A DNA stretch of 64,000 nt from Sutcliffiella horikoshii. GTDB lineage: Bacteria; Bacillota; Bacilli; Bacillales; Bacillaceae_I. Positions 1 to 9,688 of this stretch are shown here, in pieces. Both the position numbers and the translations under genes were made by a program. The stretch is from assembly GCF_021991925.1 (NCBI RefSeq), contig NZ_RXZI01000002.1, positions 310,001 to 374,000 on the forward strand, given 5' to 3'. The notes beneath the pieces are model-generated. The model worked only from the letters and a program-made list of their open reading frames with translations. It was not told the origin of the DNA and searched no databases. Numbering within the stretch: the stretch's first letter is position 1; each line of letters opens with the position of its first letter.

Positions 1-3000
1 TTTTATAATCAAATTACTGACGTAAGTCCTTTGGAAGGTTTAACTAAACTGAAATATTTGGATATAGAAGTAAATAACATCCAAGATATCACTCCATTAT
101 CAAACCTAACTAATCTGGAAACACTTTGGATTAGCAGTAACCCAATTGAAAGTATTAAAAGCTTAGAAACTTTGAAAAGCCTTGACACGCTTTATATACA
201 TAATACTCCAGTAAATAGTATTGAGGTATTATTACAGTTGGACGCGTTAAGTAACGTGACTTTATACAATATGATTAACTTGGATATAAGTAAAGGTTCC
301 GTTTCCAAGATGATAATTAACGAACTAGTGAATAAGGGTGTATCGGTTGAGCTTGGTGAGCAAGGTGAATATATTTGGATTTACACGGATCGAGTAACCG
401 ACTCTAGCATCATCATTTCATATGAGTATTCCGGACAAGAAACGGTAGAAGCGTATCAAATTTATCTTGATGGAAAATTGATATCGACTACGAAGGAAAC
501 TTCATTTATCTTTTCAGATTTGACTCCAGAAACAGGATATGAAATTACTGTAACAGCGTTAGATTCCGAAGAAGAAGAAATAGTGAGCAGTACTTCGTTC
601 GAGGAAACTAGAATGACGCCAACAGGAGCGGAAATCAAATTTAGGGATTCTGCTTTAGAGCAAGCTGTAAAAGACCATCTTGGTATCACAGATAGACCTG
701 TCGTAACATCTGATATGAACTATTTATGGTACTTGGATGCAAGTCATCTAAATATTGTTAATCTTGCTGGTTTGGAACAGGCAAACAACCTTCAAGAACT
801 TAATCTAGTAGGTAATAATATTGTGGATTTGTCTCCGTTACAAGACTTGAAAAATGTAATGCATCTTTACCTAAGAGATAACAATATAGAGGATATTTCC
901 TCTCTAAGTGATAAAAATATTTCTTGGTTAGATATAAGTGGCAACCCAATTCTGGATATTTCGCCACTTTTAAGCATGCAGAATCTTTACTATGTTAATG
1001 TAGCGGATCTACATGAACTGACTTTTGCAGAAAATTCACTGGAATTGTCGGTAGTATTAGAATTGCGTGATAGAGGGGTAGAAGTTAATACAGAAACCCA
1101 CTATGAATCCAATCTTGATGTATGGGCGCACGTTACTGATAATACAATAACATTACAATGGGATTATTACGGAAACAAGGACCTTGTTCACTATTATGAA
1201 ATTTATATGAATGGGCAAATAGTAGAAACAACAGGGGATAACAGCTTATTCATTGATAATCTTGAAGCTGATACAGAATATGAGATTCAGATAATTGCTT
1301 ATAACGAAGAAGGAAATGAATTAGATTATATCTACATTAACTGTTGGACAGCAATGCCGCCGAGCGGTGAATTAGTGATTTTTGAGGATCCAAATCTTGA
1401 AGAAGTAGTAAGAGCTGAACTAAGAGTTATTAACCGGGATATCTACGAATCCGATATGGAGAATCTTGAATACCTTAATATCTATGACCAAGGTATTAGT
1501 TCCCTTGTTGGACTAGAAAAAGCTATTAATTTACGTTATCTTGGAGCGGGCTATAATTCGATAGAAGATATCACACCATTAAGTAATTTAAGCAACTTAT
1601 ATGATGTATCTTTGTATTCCAATTATATAAAAGATATCCGTCCATTATTAAGTATGCCGAATCTTGGCTATGTGGATATTGATGATAATCCAATTGATTA
1701 TTACAAAGGAAGCCAATCCTATGATGTAATAGAAGAATTGGAGAGAAATGGCGTAGTTGTCTATTATGCAGATCAGGATACCTATAAGCCAATAGATATT
1801 AAATTGTATCAGAAGCATGAAAGTGCTATCTATTTTGAATGGTGGTACAACAGTAGCATGTTGGATCACTATAAATTATATGTTGATGAAGAATTTGTAG
1901 CCCAGCGTGAAAGCTATTACTCTGGTTGGTTTGACTTAGAGAATCTTCAACCTGAAACGGAGTATGTCTTTACTGTAAAAGCATTTGATTCCAAAGGCGA
2001 ATTGTTGACGGAAGGTACCTATCATGTGACGACAGATTCCATTCCATCAGGGGAGATTGTGCAGATAGGGGATGCTAATCTCCATCAGGCAATAAAAAAT
2101 CACTTAATGGTGCATCATCGCGAACTGTATGTAAGTGATATGAACAAAATAAAAGAGTTATGGGCAGCTTATTACGAAATTGAAAATCTAAATGGGATTG
2201 AGCTTGCAAGCAATATGGAGTCATTAGATTTAGTAGCCAATCTCATTAATGACCTTACCCCATTAAGCAAGCTGGAAAACCTTAAAGATTTGTATTTGAA
2301 TCAAAATCCGATCGACGACATAGAAGCATTAGAAAATCACAAGTTAACGCTTGTAAATCTAAGCTTATCGTATACGGATATTTCAAACATCGATGTCCTT
2401 CTAACCCTTGAGAACTTACAATGGGTGTCATTAATTAACACCTATAACCTCGACATATCCGAAGGAAGTCAAGCGTGGAATGTCATTCAGGAATTAAAAA
2501 ATAGAGGTGTTTACGTAGACTATGGAACGTATGATGAATTCTGGTTGGACCTCTACCTTGAAGTAGTAACCAACAATTCTATCCGTTTCAGCTGGGATGT
2601 GAGCGGTAATCTGGAAGCGGCTCGTTATAACATCTATGTGAACGGTGAATTGTATGACTCTGTCTCAGGCCAAACCTCTTATCTTTTAGAGGGGCTGACA
2701 GAGGGAGAAGAATATGAAATTGAAGTGGAAGCCTTGGATGAGGAGTCTAATTATCTTGATTCCGACAGGATATGGGTCGTGCCTTATTATGACGGGGGCG
2801 AGGGAGAAGGAGACCTGGTCGAAATCCAAGATCCTAATTTAGAGGAGAAGATCCGTTCGGTCCTGAACATCTACCATAGAGACCTGACAACAGGGGATAT
2901 GGCAGAGGTTGAAATGCTACATGCTGGACACCTCGGGATTCAATCATTAGAAGGATTGCAACATGCGGTAAATCTTGCATATTTGGATGTTCGATACAAT

Positions 3001-6000
3001 GAAATTACCGATGTCACTCCCTTAAAAGATTTAACCTCATTAATTAGCTTAGAATTATGGGGGAATAGCAGTATTACGGATATTTCTGCTTTGGAGAACT
3101 TGACCAATCTAACCTATTTGGATTTAGACGACACTGCAGTGGAAGATATTCGTCCGCTAAAAGAAATGGACGATCTTGAAATACTTTATATGTCTAATAC
3201 ATCAGTAACGGACATTTCTGTACTACTTGAGTTAGACTCCTTAAGATCAGTGTATATGTCTGGAATACCTGCAGATTTTAAGGAAGGCTCAAAGGCATAT
3301 GATGTAGTCGTACTATTGCAAGAGAATGGTGTCCACGTGTACTATGACCACCAAGAAGAACATCGAAGTTTTACGGTGGTTCCTTATCTTATCACACATG
3401 ATTCCATTGCCCTGGAATGGTGGGCAACAAATGTGGACCCGGATGAGATTGAAAGCATTGAACTAGCGGTTAACTTTGGAGAACCAATGGTATTTGGACC
3501 AAGCCAGTCCTCTTACGTACTGGAAGGACTCGAAGCAGATACCCATTATTCTGTTGATGTAACGTGGCACACAACGGACGGATCATACATGGTTTCCCTA
3601 GAGTTATGGACACAAGTGGAGCCAACAGAGCCTACTTTCTGGATGGACCTCTTCACAGAAGAAGTAACAGCAGATTCCATCAGCCTTTACTGGGATATCT
3701 ATGGGGATCTAAGTGTGGATAGATATGAAATCCTTGTGGATGGTGACTATGCTGGCACTACATTGGATAATCATTACTATATAGATGGCTTGATATCTGG
3801 CATAGAATACGAAATCCAGGTAATTGCTTACGATAACAATGGAAATGTCCTTGATTCTTCTACTATCTATGTCACTCCATTCGGAAATGATGATGGAGAA
3901 GGAGAAGGAGATCCCATTACGATTGAAGATGAAAATCTAGAGCAGGCCATTAGAGATGTTCTAGGAATTCACCAGAGAGACCTTACCACGGGAGATATGT
4001 TAGGCTTGGAATATTTGAATGCTCCTGGTTATAACATTACAAGCCTTGAGGGTATGCAATACGCCAGCAATTTAATACATCTAAACGTTGCACATAACAA
4101 TATTACAGACATCACGCAACTGAAAGACCTAACAAAACTAACAAACTTGACTCTCTGGAACAATAAAATATCGGATATATCCAGCCTGGAAAACATGACA
4201 AATCTAACCTACCTGGATCTTGATACAAATAATATCAGTGATATCACTCCTATGGAGAATATGTTAGGCTTGGAAATCTTATGGCTTAAAGACAATCCAA
4301 TTACAGAAATATCGTTGTTAGTCAAATTCGAATCTTTGCAAAACCTTTACATGACAGGCATCTCTGTAGATTTCTCAGAAGGGACAGAAGGTTACCGAGT
4401 GGTGAAGACCCTTCTAGAAAGAGGAGTAAATGTTCACTATGATAATGATGGGGAACTAACCGAGTTTCATGCATATCTTCCACAAGTTACAGATAGTGAA
4501 ATAGCACTTGAATGGTGGACAAACTTGGATGCGGAGCACATTGACCGTTTCGAAGTGAAAGTGGACAATGACGAACCACATATCGTATCAAGTGAGGCAA
4601 GCGAGTATCGTTTGACCGGCCTTCAATCTGGCACTACGTATCAGGTGGAAATCAGCATGTTCACAACGAATGGAGCACAGTATATCAGCTATCTGGAAGT
4701 AACAACTTTGCAGCCTGCTGGTAGCTATAATGATGTAAAATTTGTTGCAAAAGATAGCGAGTCGTTAACGGGAATTCAAGGGCTTTACTACTCCATAACA
4801 GGAATAGATGCCAATACGGCAAATGAATTCCGTTACGGATACACCAATCCAAACGGAACCTTACGCGATTACAATAACCCATCAGGAATCCTGTCTTTAC
4901 CTGTGGGGACATATGAAGTGATCCTTTACGGTCACCGTGATTATGTAGAAGAAATCTTTGAAATTACCATCAAAAAAGACACAGACTACGTCACAAAACC
5001 AATCGAATTGCAACTAGAAAAGATTCAAGTGGAAACAGCTGATGTAGAAGTGAAAGTAACGGATCAAGCAGGAAATCCGATTACAAAGCTAGAATACATC
5101 TCCTTTTACAGCAGTAAGATGGTCAGTCAGTTCGGATATCAGTATGGTTATTACACGGACTGGGGCTTAACTAGCAAGGACGGAGTGTATTCTTTAGGCA
5201 GCCTTGCAATAAGTGATGACTATAATTTAAATCTGCAAGCAACCAATTATAAAATCCATGATCAGTACAAGATCACCCTTGTAGGAGGAGCCAACACGCT
5301 TGAAGTGGAGCTTTCCGAAGGGGCAAAAGTAACAGCTAAGATTGTCGACGGTAATAATAACCCGTTACTCGGTGCGTCTTATTATGCATATGGAAACACA
5401 TCTTATGCTTATGGACAAACAAAGTCTGAAGGAGATTTGACACTAGCTGGAATCTCCGTGGAAAATATGACACTTGATATCAGTATGCCTGGTTATCAAA
5501 CGAAGCAACTATCCATCAAAGCGGAAGATTTTGAGGGAGAAACGCTAAATCTTGGTAACATCATCATGACCCCAGAACAATATGTACATGGGAAAGTATT
5601 GAATGAAAAAGGGGAACCGGTTCGTCAAGCATATGTCTACCTTTACGAAGAAAACGCAAGGTGGAGCTCCTACTGGTCTCGTACAGATGCGAATGGCTAC
5701 TTTAAAGTGAGAAATGTCGAAGCTGGCAAAAGCTATACTTTGAAGACAGAAGCGTATAATCAGCCGCAAGCGGTAAAAGAAGTAACCGCATCAACAGAAG
5801 AGTACACCATCATCTTGGAAAAACCGGCAACAGGAAGCTTTGTTGCTGAAGGAAACGGCATCTCAACCAACAAGCAAACAGTAACAGCAGGCTCTCAAGT
5901 GGAATATCGTATCAATTACAAAAACAATGGCAACGCTGCTGTGCAAAACGTTGAAATTGACTTCACTTTACCAGAAGGAGTATCGCTGATTGAGGAATCC

Positions 6001-8004
6001 ATCCTTCCAAGTGATAGAGAAGGTTCTAGCATCAACAAAACGACTGTCACAGTGGCAGAAGTGGGACCAGGTAAAGCTGGTACAGTATCCTTTAAAGCAA
6101 CTGTGGACGCAAACTTCCAAGCAGGAAGCTTTGTTACAACTGCTGGAATCACTGCTGGAGTGGACAGAACAACCCTATCAACAACCACAAACGTATACTT
6201 TGTTACTCTTTCTGCACCAGAAGCCACCGCTTCCTCGACTGTAAAAGTATATGGAGCGGCCAAGGCTGGATCAGAAGTGGAAATTTACGATGGCAATACC
6301 CTTATCGGCAAAACAACCGCACAAGGACGCTGGTGGTATGCGGACGTACAGCTACGTACAGAAGCTGGCGTAGATAGTGAACATACCCTGACAGCAAGAG
6401 TGAAAAATGGCGAGCAAACAGCTTATTCTAGTCCTGTTAAGGTGAAATATATCCCGGCCATCCCGGCAGTGACCGATGTGACCATCGATGCAGGCTGGAA
6501 CCAGGATATCAAGCTGAATCCTTACACAGGTGTGGCAACCTTCGCCATAGTCGAATTCACACCGATTGATGTGGAAATCGCTTTTGATATGGATATCGAA
6601 GAAGGTAAAATCCTCTTCCTTGGGGAGGAATATCCACTTGAAAAGTCCGGAGATGTTTACAAAACACACATCGAAGGGACATGGAGCTCCTATGGTGAAC
6701 AAATGTTTGAGTTGGAATATAAAGTGGGCGAAAATACAATCCGCCTGCCATTGATGGAAGTCATCGTTCTTATTGACCCATCTGGTTATGTATTCGAGGG
6801 CAGCATGGACTACCGCCTGCCGGGAGTGACAGCAGAGGTATTTGAACGCGACAAGCAAAATGATCAACTATGGAAACCTTGGAACGCTGCATTCTTCGGC
6901 GGCCAGGTTAATCCACAAATTACAGATGAAGACGGCCGCTACGGCTGGGATGTTCCAGAAGGATTCTGGATGGTAGAATGGACAAAAGAAGGATATGAAA
7001 CATACCAAAGTCGAATTGTCGAAGTACCACCTGCAGAGACAGAACTGAATGTTCCGATGGTCCGCAACTATGATCCTGTACTTGAAGCGATTACCACGGG
7101 AGGTTCCACCCAAGACGTCGAACTTGATAGCAGCGTGACCGTGGAATTCGACCGACTCATGAACCAAGCAAACATTCAAGACTTCATTAAAGTATACAAA
7201 ACTGAGGACAATTCCGAAGTGGAAGGCGCCTTCACGTTAGAAGGCTACAATGGATATCGTGAAACAGCCCCTAACTCCGGATATTTTGAAGAAGATGAAA
7301 GCATCAAGCTTTCCAAGATCTTTGTATGGACACCTACAAATAACTTAGAAGCTGAAACAGAATATCGCGTGGAAGTATCCGGTCTTCTGTCAGACTATGC
7401 CGGCAAACAGCTAGGAGATGCACAAACCTATCTGTTTGAAACGGTAGCAGCTGAAGAGGAGCCAGGTGATGGAAACGAAGAGCCAGGTGATGGAAACGAA
7501 GAGCCAGGTGATGGAAACGAAGAGCCAGGTGATGGAAACGAAGAGCCAGGTGATGGAAACGAAGAGCCAGGTGATGGAAACGAAGAGCCAGGTGATAGAA
7601 ACGAAGAACCAGGCGATGGAAACGAAGAACCAGGCGATGGAAACGAAGAACCAGGCGATGGAAACGAAGAACCAGGCGACGGAAACGAAGAGCCAGGTGA
7701 CGGAAACGAAGAACCGGGTGACGGAAACGAAGAACCGGGTGACGGAAACGAAGAGCCAGGCGACAACAACGAACAACCAGGAAACACTCCTGGCAAACAA
7801 CCATCCGACAAGGACAAAACTCCTGCAAAAGATAAAGATAAAAATAAAGGTGACAAAAACGTGAAAAAGGAAGAAAAGAAAGAGCAAAAAGGCTCCAAAC
7901 TTCCTAACACCGCAACACCGTTATACAATTATCTTATCCTCGGAGCAATCCTGACAGCAGCAGGCGGGATCTTCCTGCTTGCAAACAGAAGAAGAAAAGC
8001 CTAA
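1..8004 (+). CDS. Giant LRR/Fn3 cell-wall surface protein, LPNTA-anchored (5' end outside window)
   Basis: The frame is open from base 1 and the first codons already encode an LRR, so the true start lies upstream. At least 2,667 codons are present. Six blocks of internalin-like (SDS22-type) leucine-rich repeats alternate with fibronectin-III-like domains over about 1-4700. Blocks 2-6 begin with a cap helix containing D-N/S-L-x-x-x-I/V. Carboxypeptidase-regulatory/Cna-B-like modules follow (about 5030-5820), then a DUF11-like domain (about 5830-6200), an Ig-like domain and a Big_5-like domain (about 7080-7440). The protein ends with 15 EPGDGNE heptapeptides, a Lys-rich stretch, LPNTA (7900-7914), a hydrophobic segment and RRRKA. 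The role is inferred to be adhesion or ligand binding at the cell surface. LPNTA is the motif known for Bacillus anthracis sortase C; no sortase gene is in this window. Confidence 0.93.
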   Translation, partial: FYNQITDVSPLEGLTKLKYLDIEVNNIQDITPLSNLTNLETLWISSNPIESIKSLETLKSLDTLYIHNTPVNSIEVLLQLDALSNVTLYNMINLDISKGSVSKMIINELVNKGVSVELGEQGEYIWIYTDRVTDSSIIISYEYSGQETVEAYQIYLDGKLISTTKETSFIFSDLTPETGYEITVTALDSEEEEIVSSTSFEETRMTPTGAEIKFRDSALEQAVKDHLGITDRPVVTSDMNYLWYLDASHLNIVNLAGLEQANNLQELNLVGNNIVDLSPLQDLKNVMHLYLRDNNIEDISSLSDKNISWLDISGNPILDISPLLSMQNLYYVNVADLHELTFAENSLELSVVLELRDRGVEVNTETHYESNLDVWAHVTDNTITLQWDYYGNKDLVHYYEIYMNGQIVETTGDNSLFIDNLEADTEYEIQIIAYNEEGNELDYIYINCWTAMPPSGELVIFEDPNLEEVVRAELRVINRDIYESDMENLEYLNIYDQGISSLVGLEKAINLRYLGAGYNSIEDITPLSNLSNLYDVSLYSNYIKDIRPLLSMPNLGYVDIDDNPIDYYKGSQSYDVIEELERNGVVVYYADQDTYKPIDIKLYQKHESAIYFEWWYNSSMLDHYKLYVDEEFVAQRESYYSGWFDLENLQPETEYVFTVKAFDSKGELLTEGTYHVTTDSIPSGEIVQIGDANLHQAIKNHLMVHHRELYVSDMNKIKELWAAYYEIENLNGIELASNMESLDLVANLINDLTPLSKLENLKDLYLNQNPIDDIEALENHKLTLVNLSLSYTDISNIDVLLTLENLQWVSLINTYNLDISEGSQAWNVIQELKNRGVYVDYGTYDEFWLDLYLEVVTNNSIRFSWDVSGNLEAARYNIYVNGELYDSVSGQTSYLLEGLTEGEEYEIEVEALDEESNYLDSDRIWVVPYYDGGEGEGDLVEIQDPNLEEKIRSVLNIYHRDLTTGDMAEVEMLHAGHLGIQSLEGLQHAVNLAYLDVRYNEITDVTPLKDLTSLISLELWGNSSITDISALENLTNLTYLDLDDTAVEDIRPLKEMDDLEILYMSNTSVTDISVLLELDSLRSVYMSGIPADFKEGSKAYDVVVLLQENGVHVYYDHQEEHRSFTVVPYLITHDSIALEWWATNVDPDEIESIELAVNFGEPMVFGPSQSSYVLEGLEADTHYSVDVTWHTTDGSYMVSLELWTQVEPTEPTFWMDLFTEEVTADSISLYWDIYGDLSVDRYEILVDGDYAGTTLDNHYYIDGLISGIEYEIQVIAYDNNGNVLDSSTIYVTPFGNDDGEGEGDPITIEDENLEQAIRDVLGIHQRDLTTGDMLGLEYLNAPGYNITSLEGMQYASNLIHLNVAHNNITDITQLKDLTKLTNLTLWNNKISDISSLENMTNLTYLDLDTNNISDITPMENMLGLEILWLKDNPITEISLLVKFESLQNLYMTGISVDFSEGTEGYRVVKTLLERGVNVHYDNDGELTEFHAYLPQVTDSEIALEWWTNLDAEHIDRFEVKVDNDEPHIVSSEASEYRLTGLQSGTTYQVEISMFTTNGAQYISYLEVTTLQPAGSYNDVKFVAKDSESLTGIQGLYYSITGIDANTANEFRYGYTNPNGTLRDYNNPSGILSLPVGTYEVILYGHRDYVEEIFEITIKKDTDYVTKPIELQLEKIQVETADVEVKVTDQAGNPITKLEYISFYSSKMVSQFGYQYGYYTDWGLTSKDGVYSLGSLAISDDYNLNLQATNYKIHDQYKITLVGGANTLEVELSEGAKVTAKIVDGNNNPLLGASYYAYGNTSYAYGQTKSEGDLTLAGISVENMTLDISMPGYQTKQLSIKAEDFEGETLNLGNIIMTPEQYVHGKVLNEKGEPVRQAYVYLYEENARWSSYWSRTDANGYFKVRNVEAGKSYTLKTEAYNQPQAVKEVTASTEEYTIILEKPATGSFVAEGNGISTNKQTVTAGSQVEYRINYKNNGNAAVQNVEIDFTLPEGVSLIEESILPSDREGSSINKTTVTVAEVGPGKAGTVSFKATVDANFQAGSFVTTAGITAGVDRTTLSTTTNVYFVTLSAPEATASSTVKVYGAAKAGSEVEIYDGNTLIGKTTAQGRWWYADVQLRTEAGVDSEHTLTARVKNGEQTAYSSPVKVKYIPAIPAVTDVTIDAGWNQDIKLNPYTGVATFAIVEFTPIDVEIAFDMDIEEGKILFLGEEYPLEKSGDVYKTHIEGTWSSYGEQMFELEYKVGENTIRLPLMEVIVLIDPSGYVFEGSMDYRLPGVTAEVFERDKQNDQLWKPWNAAFFGGQVNPQITDEDGRYGWDVPEGFWMVEWTKEGYETYQSRIVEVPPAETELNVPMVRNYDPVLEAITTGGSTQDVELDSSVTVEFDRLMNQANIQDFIKVYKTEDNSEVEGAFTLEGYNGYRETAPNSGYFEEDESIKLSKIFVWTPTNNLEAETEYRVEVSGLLSDYAGKQLGDAQTYLFETVAAEEEPGDGNEEPGDGNEEPGDGNEEPGDGNEEPGDGNEEPGDGNEEPGDRNEEPGDGNEEPGDGNEEPGDGNEEPGDGNEEPGDGNEEPGDGNEEPGDGNEEPGDNNEQPGNTPGKQPSDKDKTPAKDKDKNKGDKNVKKEEKKEQKGSKLPNTATPLYNYLILGAILTAAGGIFLLANRRRKA
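7459..7773 (+). repeat. 15 tandem 21-bp repeats (EPGDGNE heptapeptide)
   Basis: Fifteen consecutive 21-bp units encode EPGDGNE; unit 7 reads EPGDRNE and unit 15 EPGDNNE. Third-position changes cluster along the array (GGT-GAT early, GGC-GAT in the middle, GGT-GAC late), which suggests stepwise expansion. The array precedes the sorting signal and is inferred to act as a flexible wall-spanning stalk. Copy number probably varies between strains. Confidence 0.95.
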
Positions 8005-8013
8005 CCAAAACGA

Positions 8014-8040
8014 GAGGGGAACACTACCCGTTCCCCCCTC
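8014..8040 (+). terminator. GC-rich hairpin after the LRR gene
   Basis: GAGGGGAAC pairs with GTTCCCC-CC-CTC (two bulged C) across a 7-nt loop, ten bases after the stop codon. It is followed by A-rich rather than T-rich sequence, so it may act as a terminator only on the opposite strand or as an mRNA 3' stabiliser. Confidence 0.45.
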
Positions 8041-8066
8041 ATTAAAAAAAGGAGAAACACAAAACC

Positions 8067-8321
8067 ATGACAAAAAAACTAACAAACCTACTACTAATAA
8101 GCGCCCTCACCCTAACACTAGCAGCATGCTCCAACAACGCAAACAAAACGGACGCCAAAGCTGAAACCCAAACAGAAACAACCCAAACAACCGAAGAACT
8201 ACAAGCCCAAATCAAAGAACTAAAAATCGAAAACAGCAAACTCAAAACCGAAAACGCCAAACTCCTAAAAAAAATGGAACACCAAACCAAACAAACCCAA
8301 AAATCCACCACCAACAACTAA
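8067..8321 (+). CDS. Small coiled-coil lipoprotein
   Basis: An 84-residue protein with a lipoprotein signal: MTKKL start, hydrophobic core and a lipobox L-A-A-C, so Cys21 would be lipidated after signal peptidase II cleavage. The mature part is Thr/Gln/Lys-rich. A heptad-like coiled coil (ELQAQIKELKIENSKL and onward) covers residues 46-72. A GGAG Shine-Dalgarno lies 12 bases upstream. The coding strand is strikingly rich in A and C and poor in G and T. No function is recognised. Comparable tiny coiled-coil lipoproteins are common in Bacillaceae, and it could trimerise at the membrane surface. Confidence 0.8.
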   Translation: MTKKLTNLLLISALTLTLAACSNNANKTDAKAETQTETTQTTEELQAQIKELKIENSKLKTENAKLLKKMEHQTKQTQKSTTNN

Positions 8322-8342
8322 CCGAAAAGAAAAGGGGGGGCT

Positions 8343-8406
8343 AGGGTCTGACCCCCAAAAAAGAACCCACTCATTACTCAAAACCCCCTTGCGGGGGTCT
8401 GACCCA
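8343..8406. repeat. Paired GGGTCTGACCC palindromes with C5/G5 hairpin
   Basis: Two copies of GGGTCTGACCC flank a CCCCC-TTGC-GGGGG hairpin (8384-8397). Each copy is itself a near-palindrome (GGGTC/GACCC). It lies between two small genes and may act as a bidirectional terminator. It is unlike the REP family at 32-55 kb in sequence but similar in design. Confidence 0.6.
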
Positions 8407-8490
8407 CCATTCAAACTCCCCATCCACCCCCACCCTTAGCACCAAAAACCTAGTCCTTTCATCTTAAATGCCTATGTGGGCCCCTTAAAA

Positions 8491-8515
8491 GTTACAAATT
8501 CTCCTCGAAGGGTAT
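8491..8515 (+). promoter_or_regulatory. Candidate SigB-type promoter for the 52-aa ORF
   Basis: GTTACA, a 13-bp spacer, then GGGTAT. The -10 matches the general-stress SigB consensus GGGTAT exactly; the -35 matches GTTTAA at 4 of 6. It lies about 40 bp upstream of the next start codon. A SigF-type assignment cannot be excluded. Confidence 0.4.
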
Positions 8516-8553
8516 AGTGAAAAGTAACTATTCAAATCCGGAGGTGTCCCAAA

Positions 8554-8712
8554 ATGATCAAACAGCTAATCATAAAGTGGCACACATTCAGAGCAAACTA
8601 TCACGAGATCCTCATAAATGACTGTTTAGACGAAACAATGAAACTAAGCCTCACTAAAAAACTCGATTATCATAAACAACAACTACAAAAACACTACCAA
8701 ATAAGCGCCTAA
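8554..8712 (+). CDS. 52-residue basic hypothetical protein
   Basis: The reading frame MIKQLIIKWHTF to HYQISA follows a strong GGAGGTG Shine-Dalgarno 8 bp upstream and ends inside a terminator hairpin, the usual arrangement of a real small gene. The protein is soluble, His/Lys/Gln-rich and probably helical. I do not recognise the family. A SigB-like promoter upstream suggests a stress-related small protein, but this is inference. Confidence 0.6.
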   Translation: MIKQLIIKWHTFRANYHEILINDCLDETMKLSLTKKLDYHKQQLQKHYQISA

Positions 8713-8733
8713 CAGGGTGCTTTATTTCTTTCT
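8704..8733 (+). terminator. Rho-independent terminator
   Basis: AGCGCC pairs with GGTGCT (one G-U pair) over a short loop and is followed by TTATTTCTTTC. The stem overlaps the stop codon of the 52-residue gene. Confidence 0.6.
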
Positions 8734-8760
8734 CTCGAATTATTCACAAAATTACATATA

Positions 8761-8787
8761 TCGACAATTCGAAATATATACTATAAT
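8761..8787 (+). promoter_or_regulatory. Candidate SigA promoter for flhO-flhP
   Basis: TCGACA, a 15-bp spacer and a perfect TATAAT lie 50 bp upstream of flhO. The spacer is shorter than ideal. No SigD-type (TAAA/GCCGATAT) motif was seen. Confidence 0.4.
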
Positions 8788-8837
8788 AGAAAGTAGATAA
8801 ATATGTACGTTACCAAATACAAGAGGTGAACCCAATT

Positions 8838-9659
8838 ATGTTACGTGGATTCCACACAGCAACAGCCGGTATGATTTCGCAGCAGCGCCGTATGGAAATG
8901 CTGTCTAACAATCTGTCCAATGCCAACACACCGGGCTACAAAGCCGACCAGTCATCCTTACGGGCTTTCCCTGAACTACTACTGAAAAAAATGGACCAGG
9001 GAAACATCCCGATATCTAAACCAATTTCATTCTCCCAAAACCAAACAATCGGGACTCTACATACAGGCGTCTACCTGCAAGAAACGGCACCAAATCATAC
9101 CCAAGGCGATATGCGCCCAACAGGCAACCAAACAGACCTTGCCATACTCAACCAAACCCTTCCTGAAGGAGCGGCCATCTTTTTCACTGTGGAGAACCAA
9201 GACGGCACTCCAAGATACACAAGGAACGGAAACTTCAACATTGACCAGCAAGGCTACCTGACCACCAACAATGGCCTTTATGTCCTTGATGAAAATAATA
9301 CAAGGATCCAACTGCAGTCCGACACATTCGAACTCCAGCAGGATGGAACCATCATTGAAAACGGCGTCATCAATACACGTATCGGAATTGCGCTTGCACC
9401 TAACGCCAATGACCTTACACGTGACAATAACGGCTTGTATAGACTCCAAAACGGCCAAGCGCTCCCAAGCGCCGTCAATAATCCAGGCATAGCATTCCAA
9501 GTGCTCCAAGGCCATATTGAACGCTCCAATGTCGACACGGCTCAGACGATGGCAGACATGACTGCCGCTTTCCGTGCTTTCGAGGCAAACCAGAAGATAA
9601 TCCAGGCATACGACATGAGCATGCAAAAAGCGGCCAACGAAATCGGACGGATCAACTAA
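8838..9659 (+). CDS. flhO: Flagellar hook-basal body protein FlhO (rod)
   Basis: A 273-residue FlgF/FlgG-family protein forming part of the flagellar rod. The N-terminus carries the family signature N-x-L-S-N-A-N-T-P-G-Y-K (about residues 23-34). The C-terminus has the conserved helix N-V-D-T-A-x-x-M-A-D-M followed by A-F-R-A-F-E-A-N-Q-K-I. An in-frame GTG twelve bases upstream sits inside the Shine-Dalgarno AAGAGGTG, so the ATG is preferred. It is followed 29 bp later by flhP, as in Bacillus subtilis, where flhO and flhP encode the two rod proteins of a small operon. Export is by the flagellar type III apparatus, without a signal peptide. Confidence 0.93.
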   Translation: MLRGFHTATAGMISQQRRMEMLSNNLSNANTPGYKADQSSLRAFPELLLKKMDQGNIPISKPISFSQNQTIGTLHTGVYLQETAPNHTQGDMRPTGNQTDLAILNQTLPEGAAIFFTVENQDGTPRYTRNGNFNIDQQGYLTTNNGLYVLDENNTRIQLQSDTFELQQDGTIIENGVINTRIGIALAPNANDLTRDNNGLYRLQNGQALPSAVNNPGIAFQVLQGHIERSNVDTAQTMADMTAAFRAFEANQKIIQAYDMSMQKAANEIGRIN

Positions 9660-9688
9660 CCTAAAATAGAAAGGAGGAACCCATAACC

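Noticed and set aside
5916-6867. Minus-strand ORFs of 115 and 171 codons inside the LRR gene
   Set aside because: They are antisense shadows of a well-conserved coding region, with no supporting start signals.
7459-7773. Regular 21-bp repeats as a possible CRISPR array
   Set aside because: The units are directly adjacent with no spacers and translate in frame as EPGDGNE within the surface protein.
7334-7928. Several long overlapping ORFs on both strands over the heptapeptide array
   Set aside because: They are produced by the 21-bp periodic coding repeat, which keeps all frames open; they lack ribosome-binding sites and plausible protein composition.
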